From: Saprospiraceae bacterium | GTDB lineage: Bacteria; Bacteroidota; Bacteroidia; Chitinophagales; Saprospiraceae | Direction: 5' to 3' | Assembly (NCBI GenBank): GCA_020628645.1 | Contig: JAHDES010000054.1 | Span: forward strand, 1 to 40,752 | Length of the DNA: 40,752 nt | Part shown: positions 8,171-16,439 of the stretch, piece after piece | Layout: every line of letters begins with the position of its first letter | Numbering within the stretch: the first letter of the stretch is position 1 | Made by a program: the position numbers and the translations under genes | Notes under the pieces: generated by a model | Database searches by the model: none | What the model saw: only the letters and a program-made list of their open reading frames with translations | Told to the model about the DNA's origin: nothing

Positions 8171-8190
8171 GAGAAGTTAGGAAACTTCTC
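8171..8190. repeat. Small hairpin with AGGA loop (second of a pair)
   Basis: GAGAAGTT-AGGA-AACTTCTC forms an 8-bp stem with the same loop and inner stem as the hairpin at 8140-8157. The outer base pairs differ but remain paired, which suggests the fold is conserved rather than the sequence. Confidence 0.65.
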
Positions 8191-8242
8191 TGATCAAATA
8201 CGCTTATCTAATAAACCTTTTTGCAATAAAATAACGTGTCAA

Positions 8243-8284
8243 GATAGCTTGTGTCAGATGAATTGATCTGACACAATAGCTATC
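8243..8284. promoter_or_regulatory. Long stem-loop just before the receptor gene
   Basis: GATAGC-TTGTGTCAGAT pairs with ATCTGACACAATAGCTATC around a GAATTG loop: about 17 bp with a 2-base bulge. It ends 17 bases before the receptor ATG at 8302, so in a read-through transcript from the GLPGLI gene it would sit at the ribosome entry region. Confidence 0.6.
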
Positions 8285-8301
8285 CTTAATTCTCCTTTCC
8301 A

Positions 8302-11022
8302 ATGAAACGATTCCTTTTTTTTCAATTATTCTTTTTTCTTATTAGCACTTCTTCAATTCACGCTCAATTTAGCATTCAAGGGACGGTATTGGATTCTTTG
8401 AATCAGCCAATTGTGGGCGCAAACGTGGTGCTTTTACAACAGCAAGACTCGGTCATGCAAAGTTTTAGTTTGACGGATGATGAGGGCTATTTTACATTAA
8501 GAAGTACTTCCGCAGGGACATTTTTGATGGAAATTTCTTCTTTAGGATATGGCACATTTATGCGAACGATTGAGTTAAAAGAAGCTCAAAAAATACTTGA
8601 TTTAGGAGAAGTCAGCTTAAATCCAACAGCATTTGAATTAGAAGGAGCTATCATAACAGAATCTTTCATTCCTATCATCATCAAAAAAGATACAATTGAA
8701 TACAATGCCAATGCTTTTAAAACCAAGCCCAATGCCGTTGTAGAGGATTTACTCAAAAAATTACCAGGGATCGAAGTAACAAAAGATGGTACGATCAAAG
8801 CACAAGGAGAAGAAGTTGAAAATATTTTAGTGGATGGAAAAGAGTTCTTTGAGGATGACCCAAAAATTGCTTCTAAAAATATCCCCGCCGATTTGGTGGA
8901 TAAAGTACAAGTGTACGATCAAGATTCGGAGATCGCTGCGTTCACAGGAATTGATGATGGACAAGAAGAAAAAACCATCAATTTAAAAATCAAAGAAGGT
9001 AAAAATAAAGGCTGGTTTGGCAAATTAGAAGGAGCCTATGGTTTAGACAATCGTTACAACACAAATGGTCAACTCAATCGCTTTAATAAAAAGATGCAAT
9101 TTTCTTTATTGGCAAATGGAAACAACATCAGCGAACAAGCTTTTGACATTAATGATTACATCAAATTTATGGGAGGTATAGAAGAAATGATGCAAGGCAA
9201 TGGTGGGATTGACCTTAGTGATTTACCCATCAACTTATTTCAAGAAGGCGGTACGTCTCAAACGGCTTTTTCAGGTTTGAACTTGAATTATGATTTTAAT
9301 GCTAAAACCTCTATTCGTAGCAATTATTTCTACAATCAAACCGATTTATTTCAACAAAGTGATGCTTGGAATCAAGCTTTTTTGAATGGCATGTATCTTC
9401 CGTCTAGTAATTTTTCCGCAGATAGTAGTCGTCTCCATAATCATCGCGCAAAATTTAAAATCAAACATCAATTAAGCGAACAAGCTGATATTCAATGGCA
9501 AATTAAAGGGACTTGGACAGATAATCAGTCGAATCGTAATTATCAAAATCAACAATTCAATGCCACTCAACAAACACGTACCAATGGAAGTGATAAGGCC
9601 ATACATCTACTCGGAAATTGGGCTACCGATGTATTATACCGTAAAAAATTCAAACGAAAAGGGCGTTTTATGACAGCTCGATTGGATTGGAAGCAGAATT
9701 ATAATGAGCGAGAGGCATCGCCATTTTATCAGTTTAATTTTTTGGAGGAAGCTCTTTTATTGAGTCAACAAAATTTTAATCAATTTCAAACTTCCAACGG
9801 AAAAACGAATGCTTACAAAATTCGTCTCAATTATACCGAACCCATAGGCAAAGGCAATTATTTGAGTCTTGGGCTTCAACATTCCAATACACAAAATGAA
9901 CAGCAAAAAGATTTTTTCGATGTATTGGAGTTGGGTGAGTTGCAGCAAGATAATGATCTAAGCACTGCTTTTCAACGCGAATTCATTCAAAATGAAATCA
10001 GCTTATCGCATAAAATTGATCGCCAAAAATTTGACCTCACCACCCGTCTTGCCTATCAAAAAACGCGATTAGAAAATCTTCGTCAAGGAGAAAACAATCC
10101 TTTTCAAAATGAATTTTCTAATTGGTTGCCTTCTATTTTTGCAAAATATGCCTTTAGTAATTCCAAACAATTACGGGCGAATTACCAAACAAACATTCAA
10201 GTACCCGCCATCGAATTAATGCAACCGATTTCAGACAATGCTAATCCGAATAATTTATTTATCGGAAATCCAGCCTTGGATGCTGAATACAATCATGAGG
10301 TGCGAGTAAGTTATACGAGTTTTAATCAATTTTATTTTCGCTCCTTTTTTACAAATATTTCTTTGGTGCAAACGAGCAATAAGATTATTTATGAAGAATG
10401 GATTGACGATCAGTTTCGACGATTAAGTACGCCTCAAAACGAAGGGCAGGCTTGGAATTTTCGGGCGACTTATAATTTTGATTTTCGTATCAAAGAGCTA
10501 AAAGTTTCTTTAGATGGAAATGCGCGCCATGATGCTAGTCCGATTAGTGTAAATACTATTAAAGATCGAACGCAATACAGTGCTATTGCTCAAGAAATTG
10601 CATTTAGCAATAGCAAAACCAAAAAAATAGAAGCGCAAATTGGCTATGAATTGGGCTATACTATTTTAAATTATCAATCAAATGTAAATCTGAATCGTTC
10701 TTTTTTAAATCATGCCATTTTCTTGGATATAGATTGGTTCATCACTCCCACTTGGACCTTTTCTGCGGAGCTAGAACAGCAATTTTATCCTAAACAAATT
10801 TTCCTCAATTCGTATCAATTGACTTTTTTAGATGGAACCATCAGTAAAAGTTTTAAAGACCATTTATGGACGTTTTATTTAAAGGGACATAATCTTTTCA
10901 ATCAAGAAGATTTTGTGGAACGACAACTTAATGCAAATCAACTTTCAGAAAGTTTACTAAATCAACAAGGGCGATACATTCTGTTGGGGATACAATATAA
11001 AATACGTTCGTTTGGAAAGTAG
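8302..11022 (+). CDS. Outer-membrane beta-barrel / TonB-dependent receptor-like protein
   Basis: The 906-aa protein has a signal peptide (about 1-21, ending SIHA before QFSIQG), then a carboxypeptidase-regulatory-like beta-sandwich (about 23-110, IQGTVLDSLNQPIVGANVVLLQ). A plug-like region (about 120-230) follows, containing VVEDLLKKLPGIEV and ILVDGKEFFEDDP. The remaining ~670 residues are rich in alternating aromatic strands, as in OMP_b-brl_3 barrels. These proteins are usually annotated as TonB-dependent receptors or outer-membrane beta-barrel proteins, with unknown ligand. No SusD partner follows, so this is not a classical polysaccharide-utilisation pair. Linkage to the GLPGLI gene and the two-component system suggests regulated envelope transport or stress response. 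The N-terminus starts at the first ATG after a strong hairpin. Confidence 0.9.
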   Translation: MKRFLFFQLFFFLISTSSIHAQFSIQGTVLDSLNQPIVGANVVLLQQQDSVMQSFSLTDDEGYFTLRSTSAGTFLMEISSLGYGTFMRTIELKEAQKILDLGEVSLNPTAFELEGAIITESFIPIIIKKDTIEYNANAFKTKPNAVVEDLLKKLPGIEVTKDGTIKAQGEEVENILVDGKEFFEDDPKIASKNIPADLVDKVQVYDQDSEIAAFTGIDDGQEEKTINLKIKEGKNKGWFGKLEGAYGLDNRYNTNGQLNRFNKKMQFSLLANGNNISEQAFDINDYIKFMGGIEEMMQGNGGIDLSDLPINLFQEGGTSQTAFSGLNLNYDFNAKTSIRSNYFYNQTDLFQQSDAWNQAFLNGMYLPSSNFSADSSRLHNHRAKFKIKHQLSEQADIQWQIKGTWTDNQSNRNYQNQQFNATQQTRTNGSDKAIHLLGNWATDVLYRKKFKRKGRFMTARLDWKQNYNEREASPFYQFNFLEEALLLSQQNFNQFQTSNGKTNAYKIRLNYTEPIGKGNYLSLGLQHSNTQNEQQKDFFDVLELGELQQDNDLSTAFQREFIQNEISLSHKIDRQKFDLTTRLAYQKTRLENLRQGENNPFQNEFSNWLPSIFAKYAFSNSKQLRANYQTNIQVPAIELMQPISDNANPNNLFIGNPALDAEYNHEVRVSYTSFNQFYFRSFFTNISLVQTSNKIIYEEWIDDQFRRLSTPQNEGQAWNFRATYNFDFRIKELKVSLDGNARHDASPISVNTIKDRTQYSAIAQEIAFSNSKTKKIEAQIGYELGYTILNYQSNVNLNRSFLNHAIFLDIDWFITPTWTFSAELEQQFYPKQIFLNSYQLTFLDGTISKSFKDHLWTFYLKGHNLFNQEDFVERQLNANQLSESLLNQQGRYILLGIQYKIRSFGK

Positions 11023-11117
11023 ATAGAGCTATTAGTACACTGTGTAAAAAGGTTTTTTAGCAATAGGATTGCCGAATTTATTCGACAAGTAATGTAATAT
11101 TATTATTACACACTGCA

Positions 11118-11537
11118 TTAGCGTTGTAGAAAATATTCAATCGCCAGTTCATAGCCTTTTAAGCCCAAACCTGTAATTACACCCACGGCTTTTTTGGCAG
11201 TAAAAGAGTGTTCCCGAAAGGCTTCCCGCGCATGAATGTTTGAGATATGAACTTCTACTACGGGTGTTGTGATCCCCCCAATGGCATCCATCAAAGCGAT
11301 AGAGGTGTGGGTATAGGCACCACCATTGAGAATAATGCCGTCATAGGAAAAACCTACCTCATGAAATTTATCAATCAATGCACCTTCTGAATTGGATTGA
11401 AAATATGCCAAATCAACAGTAGTGTACTTTTGTTGTAAATGAGCAAAAAAATCTTCAAAGCTTTGATTGCCATAAATATCAGTTTCTCGTTTGCCAAGTA
11501 GATTTAAATTTGGACCATTGATAATAATAAGACGCAT
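11118..11537 (-). CDS. aroQ: 3-dehydroquinate dehydratase, type II
   Basis: The 139-aa protein is the normal size for the dodecameric type II enzyme, which removes water from 3-dehydroquinate in the shikimate pathway. The N-terminus IIINGPNLNLLGKRETDIYG contains the conserved NGPNLNLLG and the flexible-lid Arg and Tyr. NGGAYTHTSIALMDA carries the substrate-binding Asn and the active-site region, and VEVHISNIHAREAFREHS includes the catalytic His and the conserved Arg. The gene lies downstream of recQ on the same strand, separated by 121 bases with a strong hairpin. Confidence 0.96.
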   Translation of the reverse strand: MRLIIINGPNLNLLGKRETDIYGNQSFEDFFAHLQQKYTTVDLAYFQSNSEGALIDKFHEVGFSYDGIILNGGAYTHTSIALMDAIGGITTPVVEVHISNIHAREAFREHSFTAKKAVGVITGLGLKGYELAIEYFLQR

Positions 11538-11567
11538 GAAATAATGGGTTTTGGGTATAAAATGGTT

Positions 11568-11598
11568 AAGCGAAGTCCTCCGAGGAGGAACTTCGCTT
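11568..11598. terminator. GC-rich stem-loop between recQ and aroQ
   Basis: AAGCGAAGT-CCTC pairs with GAGG-A-ACTTCGCTT around a 4-base loop, about 13 bp with a one-base bulge. It lies 60 bases past the recQ stop. No clean T-tract follows on the minus strand, so terminator is a guess; it might instead be a leader structure for aroQ. Confidence 0.45.
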
Positions 11599-11658
11599 GA
11601 TTCGAGAGAGATTCTTACATCTCCTTATCTTGGATTAAAATTGGGTTATAATCAGCAG

Positions 11659-13857
11659 TTAATTTGCCATTTCCGATAAAAATTTCAATCGAACTAATTG
11701 TATTTCATCTCTTGTGATGTCATCTTCTTGTAATTCAACAAATGCTTTTTCTACAGAATCATCATCTGATTCCATGAAATAATCATAGATGTCATCTTTC
11801 GAATATTCATCTACATTTTCTTCGATGAAATAATCTAAATCGACTTTTGTACCAGAATTCACGATGGCATCTAGTTCATCCATTAAATCTTCGACTGAAA
11901 TATTATTAGAACTAGCGATATCATCAAGGGGTAATTTGCGGTCAATTCCTTGAATGATATTCACTTTTATTTTTGAACGATTTGCCACTTGTTTTACGAT
12001 AAACTCAGTGGGGCGATCAATATCGTTTTCTTCTACATATTCAGCAATCAATTCAATAAACGGCTTAGCATATCGTAGGGCTTTTCCTTTACTCACCCCA
12101 GAAATATTTGCCATTTCATCCATTGTGATTGGATAATTGGTCGCCATCTCCTCCAAAGATGGATCTTGAAAGATTACATAGGGAGGGATATCTTTTTTCT
12201 TAGCAATCTGGCGGCGAAGATCTTTGAGCATTTTCACCAAAGTGGCATCTAAAACAGCCGTTCGAGGAGCAGGTTCTTGGCTATCCGCAGTTACTAAATC
12301 GTAGTTATGATTTAAAGGAATTTGAATCGCTGTAGGTTTATCCAAAAATGCTTTTCCAGCATCTGTCAATTTAAGTAAACCATAACTTTCAATATCCTTA
12401 TAGGCTAAATCATGTAAAATTGCTTGGTGTAAAATAGAATTCCAAAAGGTTTCATCTTGTTCTTTACCAACGCCAAAAAGGGATAATTGATCAAATTTGA
12501 AATCAAGAATTTCTTTTGTTTTCTTTCCTAAAAGGAAATCGACCAATTGTTTGATCCCATAGTTTTCATTCAATTGCATTACCGCAGAAAGCCCTTGATG
12601 CATTTCTTGCTGCACCTCAATTTTTTCTTTTGGATGTCTACAATTATCACACATTTTACTACACCCATCTTCATCGAAATGTTCTCCAAAATAATGTAGT
12701 AAAAACTTGCGACGACAAGCTGTAGTTTCAGAATAAGCGGTGACTTCTTGCATCAATTGTACGCCCATTTCTCGCTCTGCAACGGGTTTGTCTCGAAGAA
12801 ATTTTTCGAGTCTTAATATATCCTTGTAAGAATAAAAAGCATAGCAATTACCTGTTAAACCATCACGCCCTGCACGACCCGTTTCTTGGTAGTAATTTTC
12901 AATACTTTTGGGAATATCATAATGAATAACAAAACGCACATCTGGTTTATCAATCCCCATTCCAAACGCAATTGTAGCGACAATTACATCGATTTCTTCC
13001 ATCAAGAAATCATCTTGTACTTTACTACGAGTTTTTGCATCTAATCCTGCATGATATGCAGAAGAACGAACATCATTTACCCGTAATAATTGAGCAATTT
13101 CTTCCGTAGATTTTCGGCTTTGCACATAAATAATACCTGATTGCCCAGGCATATTTTTAATGATTTGAACAATACTTTTTATAGTTTGTTCTTTTCTACC
13201 TTTGGGTCGTATTTCGTAGTATAAATTATCACGATTGAAAGAAGAAACGAAAGAATTGACCTCTTTCATTTCCAAGTTTTTGAGAATATCGGTACGTACT
13301 TTTGGTGTAGCGGTAGCTGTGAGTGCAATGATAGGAATTTCTTTATTGATAGAATCAATCATTGTACGGATACGTCGGTATTCTGGTCGGAAATCATGCC
13401 CCCACTCTGAGATACAATGTGCCTCATCTACTGCAACAAAAGATAGATTTGCTTTTTTAAAAAATTCTATATTTTCTTCTTTCGTTAAGGTTTCTGGGGC
13501 AACGAATAATAATTTGGTTTTTCCATCAAGAATATCCGCTTTGACTTTACGCATCTGGACTTTAGTCAAAGAAGAATTCAAAAAATGAGCGATATCATCT
13601 TGCGCACTATATCCGCGAATAGAATCTACTTGATTTTTCATTAAAGCGATCAAAGGAGAAATGATAAGGGCTGTACCTTCCATCATCATCGCTGGCAATT
13701 GGTAACAAAGTGATTTGCCTCCACCCGTTGGCATAATAACAAATGTATCCTTTCCAGCCAATACACTTTTAATTATGTCTTCTTGTTTGCCTTTAAAGCC
13801 GTCAAATCCAAAAAAATGATTTAAGGCATCATACAAACGTTCATTTGTTGCTATCAT
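11659..13857 (-). CDS. recQ: ATP-dependent DNA helicase RecQ
   Basis: The 732-aa protein is a superfamily 2 helicase. Motif I MPTGGGKSLCYQLP lies near residue 45, motif II DEAHCISEWGHDFRPEY near 145, motif III ALTATAT near 180, and QETGRAGRDG is motif VI. The RecQ zinc site follows, CRRKFLLHYFG then CSKMCDNC, and after it a winged-helix (RQC) region and an HRDC-like segment (about 530-600). An acidic C-terminal tail of about 100 residues (many Asp/Glu after 640) extends beyond E. coli RecQ. It unwinds duplex DNA 3' to 5' in recombination and fork repair. I chose the ATG at 13857 (MIATNERLYD); a TTG at 13869 would add four residues. It is divergent from kdsD. Confidence 0.95.
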   Translation of the reverse strand: MIATNERLYDALNHFFGFDGFKGKQEDIIKSVLAGKDTFVIMPTGGGKSLCYQLPAMMMEGTALIISPLIALMKNQVDSIRGYSAQDDIAHFLNSSLTKVQMRKVKADILDGKTKLLFVAPETLTKEENIEFFKKANLSFVAVDEAHCISEWGHDFRPEYRRIRTMIDSINKEIPIIALTATATPKVRTDILKNLEMKEVNSFVSSFNRDNLYYEIRPKGRKEQTIKSIVQIIKNMPGQSGIIYVQSRKSTEEIAQLLRVNDVRSSAYHAGLDAKTRSKVQDDFLMEEIDVIVATIAFGMGIDKPDVRFVIHYDIPKSIENYYQETGRAGRDGLTGNCYAFYSYKDILRLEKFLRDKPVAEREMGVQLMQEVTAYSETTACRRKFLLHYFGEHFDEDGCSKMCDNCRHPKEKIEVQQEMHQGLSAVMQLNENYGIKQLVDFLLGKKTKEILDFKFDQLSLFGVGKEQDETFWNSILHQAILHDLAYKDIESYGLLKLTDAGKAFLDKPTAIQIPLNHNYDLVTADSQEPAPRTAVLDATLVKMLKDLRRQIAKKKDIPPYVIFQDPSLEEMATNYPITMDEMANISGVSKGKALRYAKPFIELIAEYVEENDIDRPTEFIVKQVANRSKIKVNIIQGIDRKLPLDDIASSNNISVEDLMDELDAIVNSGTKVDLDYFIEENVDEYSKDDIYDYFMESDDDSVEKAFVELQEDDITRDEIQLVRLKFLSEMAN

Positions 13858-14130
13858 CGTCCAATCCAAATCTTAATTTAGAAATTGTGCGTTTTATTAA
13901 GAAGTTATCAAGGAAACTCTTTAGATTAAAATATGTTGTAATTCAACTTCTTTTTTTACCGCTTTCGTAATTTAGTAATAAAAAATCGGTTATTATTAAG
14001 GATGTAGCTTTTATTTTGTCTGTTTTTAAAAAAATAATCCTAGCTTAGGACGTTTAAATAAAAAAATAGACACATTATTCTGAAGAAAAATGTGCTTTTT
14101 TCAAAAGCTTCCAAAAATACGAATTTTATT

Positions 14131-15102
14131 GTGAATAATACACAACTAATTAAGGAAACTGCACGCCAAACATTACTTATTGAAGCACAAACCTTAGCTC
14201 AATTAAGCACTTCCATAAATGATGAATTTTGCAAAATTGTAGAATGGATTTTTCAATCCAAAGGTCGGGTCGTTGTAACAGGCATCGGAAAAAGTGCAAT
14301 TGTAGCGCAAAAAATTGTTGCCACTTTAAATTCTACAGGAACCCCTGCCCTATTCATGCATGCAGCAGATGCTATACATGGAGATTTGGGTATGATTCGC
14401 CCAGATGATATAATTATTTGTCTTTCCAAGAGTGGAGAAACCGCAGAAATTAAAATCCTCATTCCTCTTATTAAACAATTAGGAAGCCGTGTTATTGGTA
14501 TGACTAGTAACAAAATATCATATCTGGCAAAACGTGCAAATGCTTTACTCTATACACCTATTTCATCTGAAGCTGACCCTAATAATCTCGCTCCCACAGC
14601 TAGTACTACTGCTCAAATGGCAATGGGAGATGCACTAGCAACTGCTTTATTGGCTTTACGCGGCTTTAGTCCTCAAGATTTTGCACAGTATCATCCGGGA
14701 GGTGCATTGGGAAAACAACTTTATCTTCGAGTACATGATATTTATCCACAAAATGAAAAACCGACTACTTATTGTACAGATTCTATTCGTTCTACTATAC
14801 TCGAAATGACTTCTAAACGCTTAGGTATGACTGTTGTATTAAATAAAGATCATGAATTAGCGGGCATCATTACAGATGGTGATCTTAGACGTATGCTCGA
14901 ACGAGAAGCCGATACCAAACATTTATGTGCAAAAGACATTATGACTGCCTCTCCTAAGACGATTGAAGAAAATCAATTAGCTGTTAAAGCATTAGAGGTC
15001 ATGCGAACCAATAGTATTACGCAATTAGTAGTCGTAAATCAACAAAACGAATATCTAGGAATTGTACATCTACATGATTTAATCAAAGAGGGGTTAATTT
15101 GA
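14131..15102 (+). CDS. kdsD: Arabinose-5-phosphate isomerase (KpsF/GutQ/KdsD family)
   Basis: The protein combines a SIS sugar-isomerase domain with two CBS domains. The SIS domain has GRVVVTGIGKSAIVAQKIV, MHAADAIHGDLGM, CLSKSGETAEI and YHPGGALGKQL; the CBS pair covers roughly the last 120 residues. The enzyme converts ribulose 5-phosphate to arabinose 5-phosphate for Kdo synthesis in lipopolysaccharide. No ATG precedes the SIS domain in this frame, so the start must be non-ATG. The GTG at 14131 gives 323 aa and the best agreement with family N-termini; a GTG at 14092 would give 336 aa. The gene is divergent from recQ. Confidence 0.9.
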   Translation: MNNTQLIKETARQTLLIEAQTLAQLSTSINDEFCKIVEWIFQSKGRVVVTGIGKSAIVAQKIVATLNSTGTPALFMHAADAIHGDLGMIRPDDIIICLSKSGETAEIKILIPLIKQLGSRVIGMTSNKISYLAKRANALLYTPISSEADPNNLAPTASTTAQMAMGDALATALLALRGFSPQDFAQYHPGGALGKQLYLRVHDIYPQNEKPTTYCTDSIRSTILEMTSKRLGMTVVLNKDHELAGIITDGDLRRMLEREADTKHLCAKDIMTASPKTIEENQLAVKALEVMRTNSITQLVVVNQQNEYLGIVHLHDLIKEGLI

Positions 15103-15172
15103 AAAAACAATAATGTACTGAAAATTACGTTTTGAAAAATATATTTTGTGCTCTTTAAAAAATTTCATGCTA

Positions 15173-15769
15173 ATGAAACCAACTTTATCATTGTTTTTTC
15201 TCTTGATAGGTAACTTCATTTTTGGGCAAGATATTGCCATTTTACACAATTGGAGTCATACTGGACGAGATATAGAACTGGGGTATGATCATTATATTAA
15301 TAAACACGTGTTTCATATTGGTATCAATTTTTTTCAAAATGAGCCTTATTATCAGCTTGCCGAAATTTCTAGAGGAGGCCGTCAACTTTATGCTGAAGAT
15401 CCTCAAGATTTTTTGGGATTTAATTTGGCATACAAACGAAGTTTCACACCATCAAAATCAGCCATTGAGTTTTTGTTGAAAGCCGAGATACAAGTATTTA
15501 GTGTTACTGAAATTTGGGCGTATAATGCTACGACTCCAGAAGAATACGCTAAATCTAAACAAAATTTCTCCCTAAATAACAGTTTAGGACTTGATTTGAA
15601 AGTTCAATTATTTAACCAACTTTATTTGACTGGCGGTGCAGAAGGTGGTATTTTTATAAGTGATAACGATGATACTATTCCAACATTTGGGGCTTTATTT
15701 CCTCAAATTGATTGGGAATTATGTAATAACTTCTCTATAGGATTAGCTTATCGTTTAAATCGTAAATAG
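15173..15769 (+). CDS. Exported hypothetical protein, probable small beta-barrel
   Basis: This protein of about 198 aa has a clear Sec signal peptide (MKPTLSLFFLLIGNFIFGQ). It then shows repeated short amphipathic strands such as DIELGYDHYINKHVFHIGI, FLGFNLAYKRSF and FSIGLAYRLNRK, ending in an outer-membrane-like strand. It looks like a small periplasmic or outer-membrane barrel protein; I do not recognise the family. A frame from TTG at 15146 is longer, but the ATG at 15173 places the signal peptide correctly. It starts 70 bases after kdsD and its stop is 5 bases before the rhodanese gene, so those two are likely cotranscribed. Confidence 0.7.
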   Translation: MKPTLSLFFLLIGNFIFGQDIAILHNWSHTGRDIELGYDHYINKHVFHIGINFFQNEPYYQLAEISRGGRQLYAEDPQDFLGFNLAYKRSFTPSKSAIEFLLKAEIQVFSVTEIWAYNATTPEEYAKSKQNFSLNNSLGLDLKVQLFNQLYLTGGAEGGIFISDNDDTIPTFGALFPQIDWELCNNFSIGLAYRLNRK

Positions 15770-15774
15770 ACAAC

Positions 15775-16320
15775 ATGTCCAACTTACATTCGAATATTTA
15801 TAAATATACGTTTTTTTTTCTGTCCATCTTTATGCTAAATATAGCATGTGGGCAAGCACCAGCCGTTCGCCCTGCTGTATTAAACCCTGAATTTGATAAG
15901 AAAATAAGCAAAACGATTCAATTTAGTGTGCCCACAATTGGAGTAGAAGAACTTCAATTAATCCAAAATGATGTTATTTTACTAGATGCCCGTGAATTGG
16001 AAGAATATGAAACAAGTCATCTACCTAATGCCATTCATATTGGTTATCGAAATTTTTCACTGGAAAAACTAGAAGAAATTTCTAAAACCAAAACCCTCGT
16101 TTTATACTGTTCCATTGGCTATCGAAGTGAAAAAATAGGCGAGCGTTTACAAGCAGCCGGTTATCAACATGTATATAATTTGTATGGTAGTATCTTTGAA
16201 TGGGTGAACCAAGGTTATCCTGTTTTTGATAAAAAAGAAGTGACTACATCCGCCGTTCACACTTATAATCGAAATTGGAGTCAATGGGTCAATCATCCTG
16301 CTGTCGAAAAGGTATGGTAA
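15775..16320 (+). CDS. Rhodanese-domain protein, probable lipoprotein
   Basis: The 181-aa protein has an N-terminal hydrophobic export segment (about 10-24) ending in LNIACGQ, a plausible though non-canonical lipobox with Cys25. A single rhodanese domain follows (about 55-155): VILLDARELEEYETSHLPNAIHIG and the active loop VLYCSIGYRSEKIG with catalytic Cys112. Rhodaneses carry a persulfide or act as sulfur transferases or redox-handling proteins. An envelope location would be consistent with the signal, but the partner is unknown. It follows the small exported protein by five bases, and a 119-base gap with a hairpin and a promoter separates it from mrdA. Confidence 0.88.
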   Translation: MSNLHSNIYKYTFFFLSIFMLNIACGQAPAVRPAVLNPEFDKKISKTIQFSVPTIGVEELQLIQNDVILLDARELEEYETSHLPNAIHIGYRNFSLEKLEEISKTKTLVLYCSIGYRSEKIGERLQAAGYQHVYNLYGSIFEWVNQGYPVFDKKEVTTSAVHTYNRNWSQWVNHPAVEKVW

Positions 16321-16330
16321 ATTTACTTCG

Positions 16331-16385
16331 GTCGTCGTACGAATAGTGGCAATGGCAATTGTAGGAAGGAAGATCGTACAACGAC
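16331..16385. repeat. Inverted repeat related to the kinase/regulator hairpins
   Basis: GTCGTCGTACGA (16331-16342) pairs with TCGTACAACGAC (16374-16385), 11 of 12 bases, across a 31-base loop. The left arm with its flank, GTCGTCGTACGAATAGT, differs by one base from GTCGTCTTACGAATAGT near 5790. This makes it a third, diverged member of that repeat family. Confidence 0.55.
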
Positions 16386-16404
16386 TATTCCATGCTTTCC
16401 TTTC

Positions 16405-16435
16405 TTGGTCAGCCTTTCAAAATAATGTATCTTTG
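16405..16435 (+). promoter_or_regulatory. Promoter of mrdA, predicting a leaderless transcript
   Basis: TTG (16405-16407), a 20-base spacer and TATCTTTG (16428-16435) match the Bacteroidota primary promoter exactly. The ATG of mrdA begins at 16440, about where transcription itself should begin. Confidence 0.65.
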
Positions 16436-16439
16436 AAAT

